Assembly (NCBI GenBank): GCA_031260245.1
Contig: JAIRKH010000018.1
Location: forward strand, 1 to 38,839
Source of the DNA: Treponema sp.
GTDB taxonomy: Bacteria; Spirochaetota; Spirochaetia; Treponematales; Breznakiellaceae
DNA length: 38,839 nt
Direction of reading: 5' to 3'
Of this stretch, positions 37,750 through 38,839 are shown piece after piece (position 1 is the stretch's first letter; every line of letters starts with the position of its first letter). Below the pieces are notes generated by a model. The model had not been told where the DNA came from. It saw only the letters and a list, made by a program, of their open reading frames with translations, and did no database searches. Both the position numbers and the translations under genes were made by a program.

Positions 37750-37784
37750 TTGACATAATAAAAAATTTAAAGTACAATGTACTT
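37750..37784 (+). promoter_or_regulatory. Toxin-antitoxin promoter with palindromic operator
   Basis: TTGACA (37750-37755), 17-nt spacer, TACAAT (37773-37778). A perfect 15-bp palindrome AAGTACA-A-TGTACTT (37770-37784) covers the -10 box and ends on the base before the ATG. It is placed to let the antitoxin complex block transcription. The 6-nt gap between -10 and ATG predicts a leaderless mRNA. Confidence 0.8.
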
Positions 37785-38192
37785 ATGAATATTATAATGG
37801 ATGCAAGTGCAATTATTACAATGGTAATTGATGAACCTGAAAAGAATTTAATCATCAATTTGACAAAAGATGTTGAACTTTTCTCTCCGGAAATGATTTC
37901 TTTTGAAATTGGGAATGCATTGACACGATTAAAACGAAGACAGATTTTAAATGATGAAGAAATTATTAAAGCATATAATGTATATAAAGAAATTCCAGTA
38001 AGGCTTGTTGAAGTGAATATTGAAAATGCACTAAAAATTGCTTGCCAATATAATATTTATGCATATGATGCATATTATTTGGAAGTTGCTTTTAGATTAA
38101 GATTGCCATTATTAACATTGGATAAATTAATGAAAAATATAGCAAGAGAAATGAATTTGAATATATTGGAGGAACGGGATGAGAATATATAA
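37785..38192 (+). CDS. PIN-domain toxin (VapC-like)
   Basis: A 135-aa PIN-fold RNase toxin. The acidic metal-binding set is complete: Asp6 (MDASAI), Glu41 (SFEIGNAL), Asp95 (YAYDAYYLE) and Asp113 (LTLDKL). Such toxins cleave tRNA or rRNA until bound by their antitoxin. It is AT-rich compared with the rest of the window, which suggests recent transfer. It lies upstream of and overlaps its antitoxin by 14 bp, the reverse of the usual vapBC order. There is no Shine-Dalgarno; the promoter lies 6 nt from the ATG. Confidence 0.88.
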   Translation: MNIIMDASAIITMVIDEPEKNLIINLTKDVELFSPEMISFEIGNALTRLKRRQILNDEEIIKAYNVYKEIPVRLVEVNIENALKIACQYNIYAYDAYYLEVAFRLRLPLLTLDKLMKNIAREMNLNILEERDENI

Positions 38193-38433
38193 TTATTCGG
38201 AAGCGAGACAGAATTTTACCTCTGTATTGAATACGGCATTAAGAGAAGAAGTTATAATAACTCGTAAAGATGGAAGTAAATTTAAAATACTACCAATTGA
38301 GACTAAAAAGACGAAAGGACATTCTCCTTTAGAAAATATTAAAGGGATAAAAGCCAATATTTCCACGGAAGAATTAGTGGAAATAATACGAGAAGGCCGG
38401 GAAGGCAGAGCGTATTTTAAAGAAAAGTATTAA
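38179..38433 (+). CDS. Phd/YefM-family antitoxin
   Basis: An 84-aa antitoxin. The N-terminus MRIYNYSEARQNFTSVLNTA and VIITRKDGSKFKILP match the Phd/YefM DNA-binding fold. The C-terminal part (STEELVEIIREGREGRAYF) would wrap the toxin. GGAGG lies upstream inside the toxin gene. Likely repressor of the palindrome at 37770-37784. Confidence 0.87.
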   Translation: MRIYNYSEARQNFTSVLNTALREEVIITRKDGSKFKILPIETKKTKGHSPLENIKGIKANISTEELVEIIREGREGRAYFKEKY

Positions 38434-38440
38434 AAACCAA

Positions 38441-38839
38441 AAAACCACGCATTATCCGTGTTATCCGTGTCGCCATATATGGCGCTATCTGCGTCATCTG
38501 CGGTTAACCGTGAATGGAACCACAAGAACCGCTGATTGCGCGGATGAGCACAGATGGCGCGGAATCCCCAAGGTCCGCGAATAAGCGCGAATGGAAAGTG
38601 GATGGAACCACAAGAAACCGCTGATTGCGCGGATAAAAACAGATTGCACAGATATTTCTTCTTTATAATCATCCGCGCTATCCGTGTTTATCCGTGTCAT
38701 CTGCGGTTAATGGTGGATGCGCAATCCGCGGACCATTCTTATCCGCGTTATCCGTGTCGCCATATATGGCGCTATCTGCGTCATCTGCGGTTAGCCGTGG
38801 ATGGAACCACAAGGAACCGCTGATTGCGCGGATATTTGC
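38441..38839. repeat. Array of ATCCGCG/CGCGGAT-type interspersed repeats
   Basis: About 400 bp of alternating TTATCCGTGT-TCATCTGCGGTT and AACCGCTGATTGCGCGGAT modules. An 85-86 bp block is directly repeated (38461-38545 and 38748-38833) with only a few differences and contains the palindrome CGCCATATATGGCG. Modules occur in both orientations. The open frames here on either strand are not genes. The array continues to the window edge. Confidence 0.85.

Noticed and set aside
38430-38823. Open frames on both strands in the last 400 bp
   Set aside because: They are translations of the repeat modules, with repeated CHLRL/NPQGP-type peptides.
38441-38839. CRISPR array
   Set aside because: Modules alternate in orientation, differ in length, have no regular spacers, and no cas gene is near.

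Overview
The window looks like a spirochaete chromosome, most likely a Treponema-type (Treponemataceae/Breznakiellaceae) gut organism. The evidence is a spirochaete-style V-type ATPase operon (E, a DUF2764-like subunit, A, B, D, I, K), many lipoproteins with relaxed lipoboxes, a long conserved protein resembling a Treponema-specific family, and a complete sigma-54/NifA/AmtB/P-II nitrogen module of the kind known from termite-gut treponemes. The species assignment is inference.

Layout. 0.1-8.0 kb: three consecutive plus-strand lipoprotein genes. The first is a PL9 pectate lyase; the other two carry related beta-sandwich and Ig-like (Big_2) modules, so the group looks like a surface pectin-binding and pectin-cleaving set. 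It is bracketed by inverted copies of a GGGGACAGACAC repeat. 8.2-10 kb: a coiled-coil PD-(D/E)XK-like protein and an rRNA uracil methyltransferase. 10-15.6 kb (minus): amtB-glnK behind a sigma-54-type promoter, a REP-associated tyrosine transposase (RAYT), nifA, and a DUF5312-like gene. 15.8-16.8 kb: a lamin-tail-domain lipoprotein. 17-24.6 kb (minus): the V-ATPase operon. 24.8-28.5 kb: rpoN, hpf, a YchJ/SEC-C protein and alr. 28.5-29.2 kb: a non-coding stretch with a candidate structured leader RNA. 29.2-31.8 kb (minus): a GerMN-domain protein, gyrB and tRNA-Leu(UAA). 32.2-36 kb: nucleoside kinase, rbfA, a small membrane protein and a clan-A glycoside hydrolase. 36-38.8 kb: a protein of unknown function, a second copy of the leader RNA before a frameshifted lipoprotein gene, a PIN toxin/antitoxin pair in toxin-first order, and an array of short palindromic repeats.

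How the parts connect. rpoN, nifA, the sigma-54-type promoter, amtB and glnK form a self-contained nitrogen-control circuit. The P-II protein has Val at position 51, so classical uridylylation at that residue is not possible. The GGGGACAGACAC family concentrates around the RAYT gene and includes a perfect 19-bp inverted pair, so it probably is the RAYT's REP family.

The least explained signals are three. (1) A roughly 180-nt leader element occurs twice (28815-28989 and 36951-37136). Its stems differ in sequence but stay paired, and it ends in a hairpin that hides the ribosome-binding site. (2) Several genes have near-consensus -35/-10 boxes only 5-8 nt from the start codon and no Shine-Dalgarno sequence, which predicts leaderless mRNAs, including for rpoN. 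(3) A row of four small hairpins lies between two lipoprotein genes.
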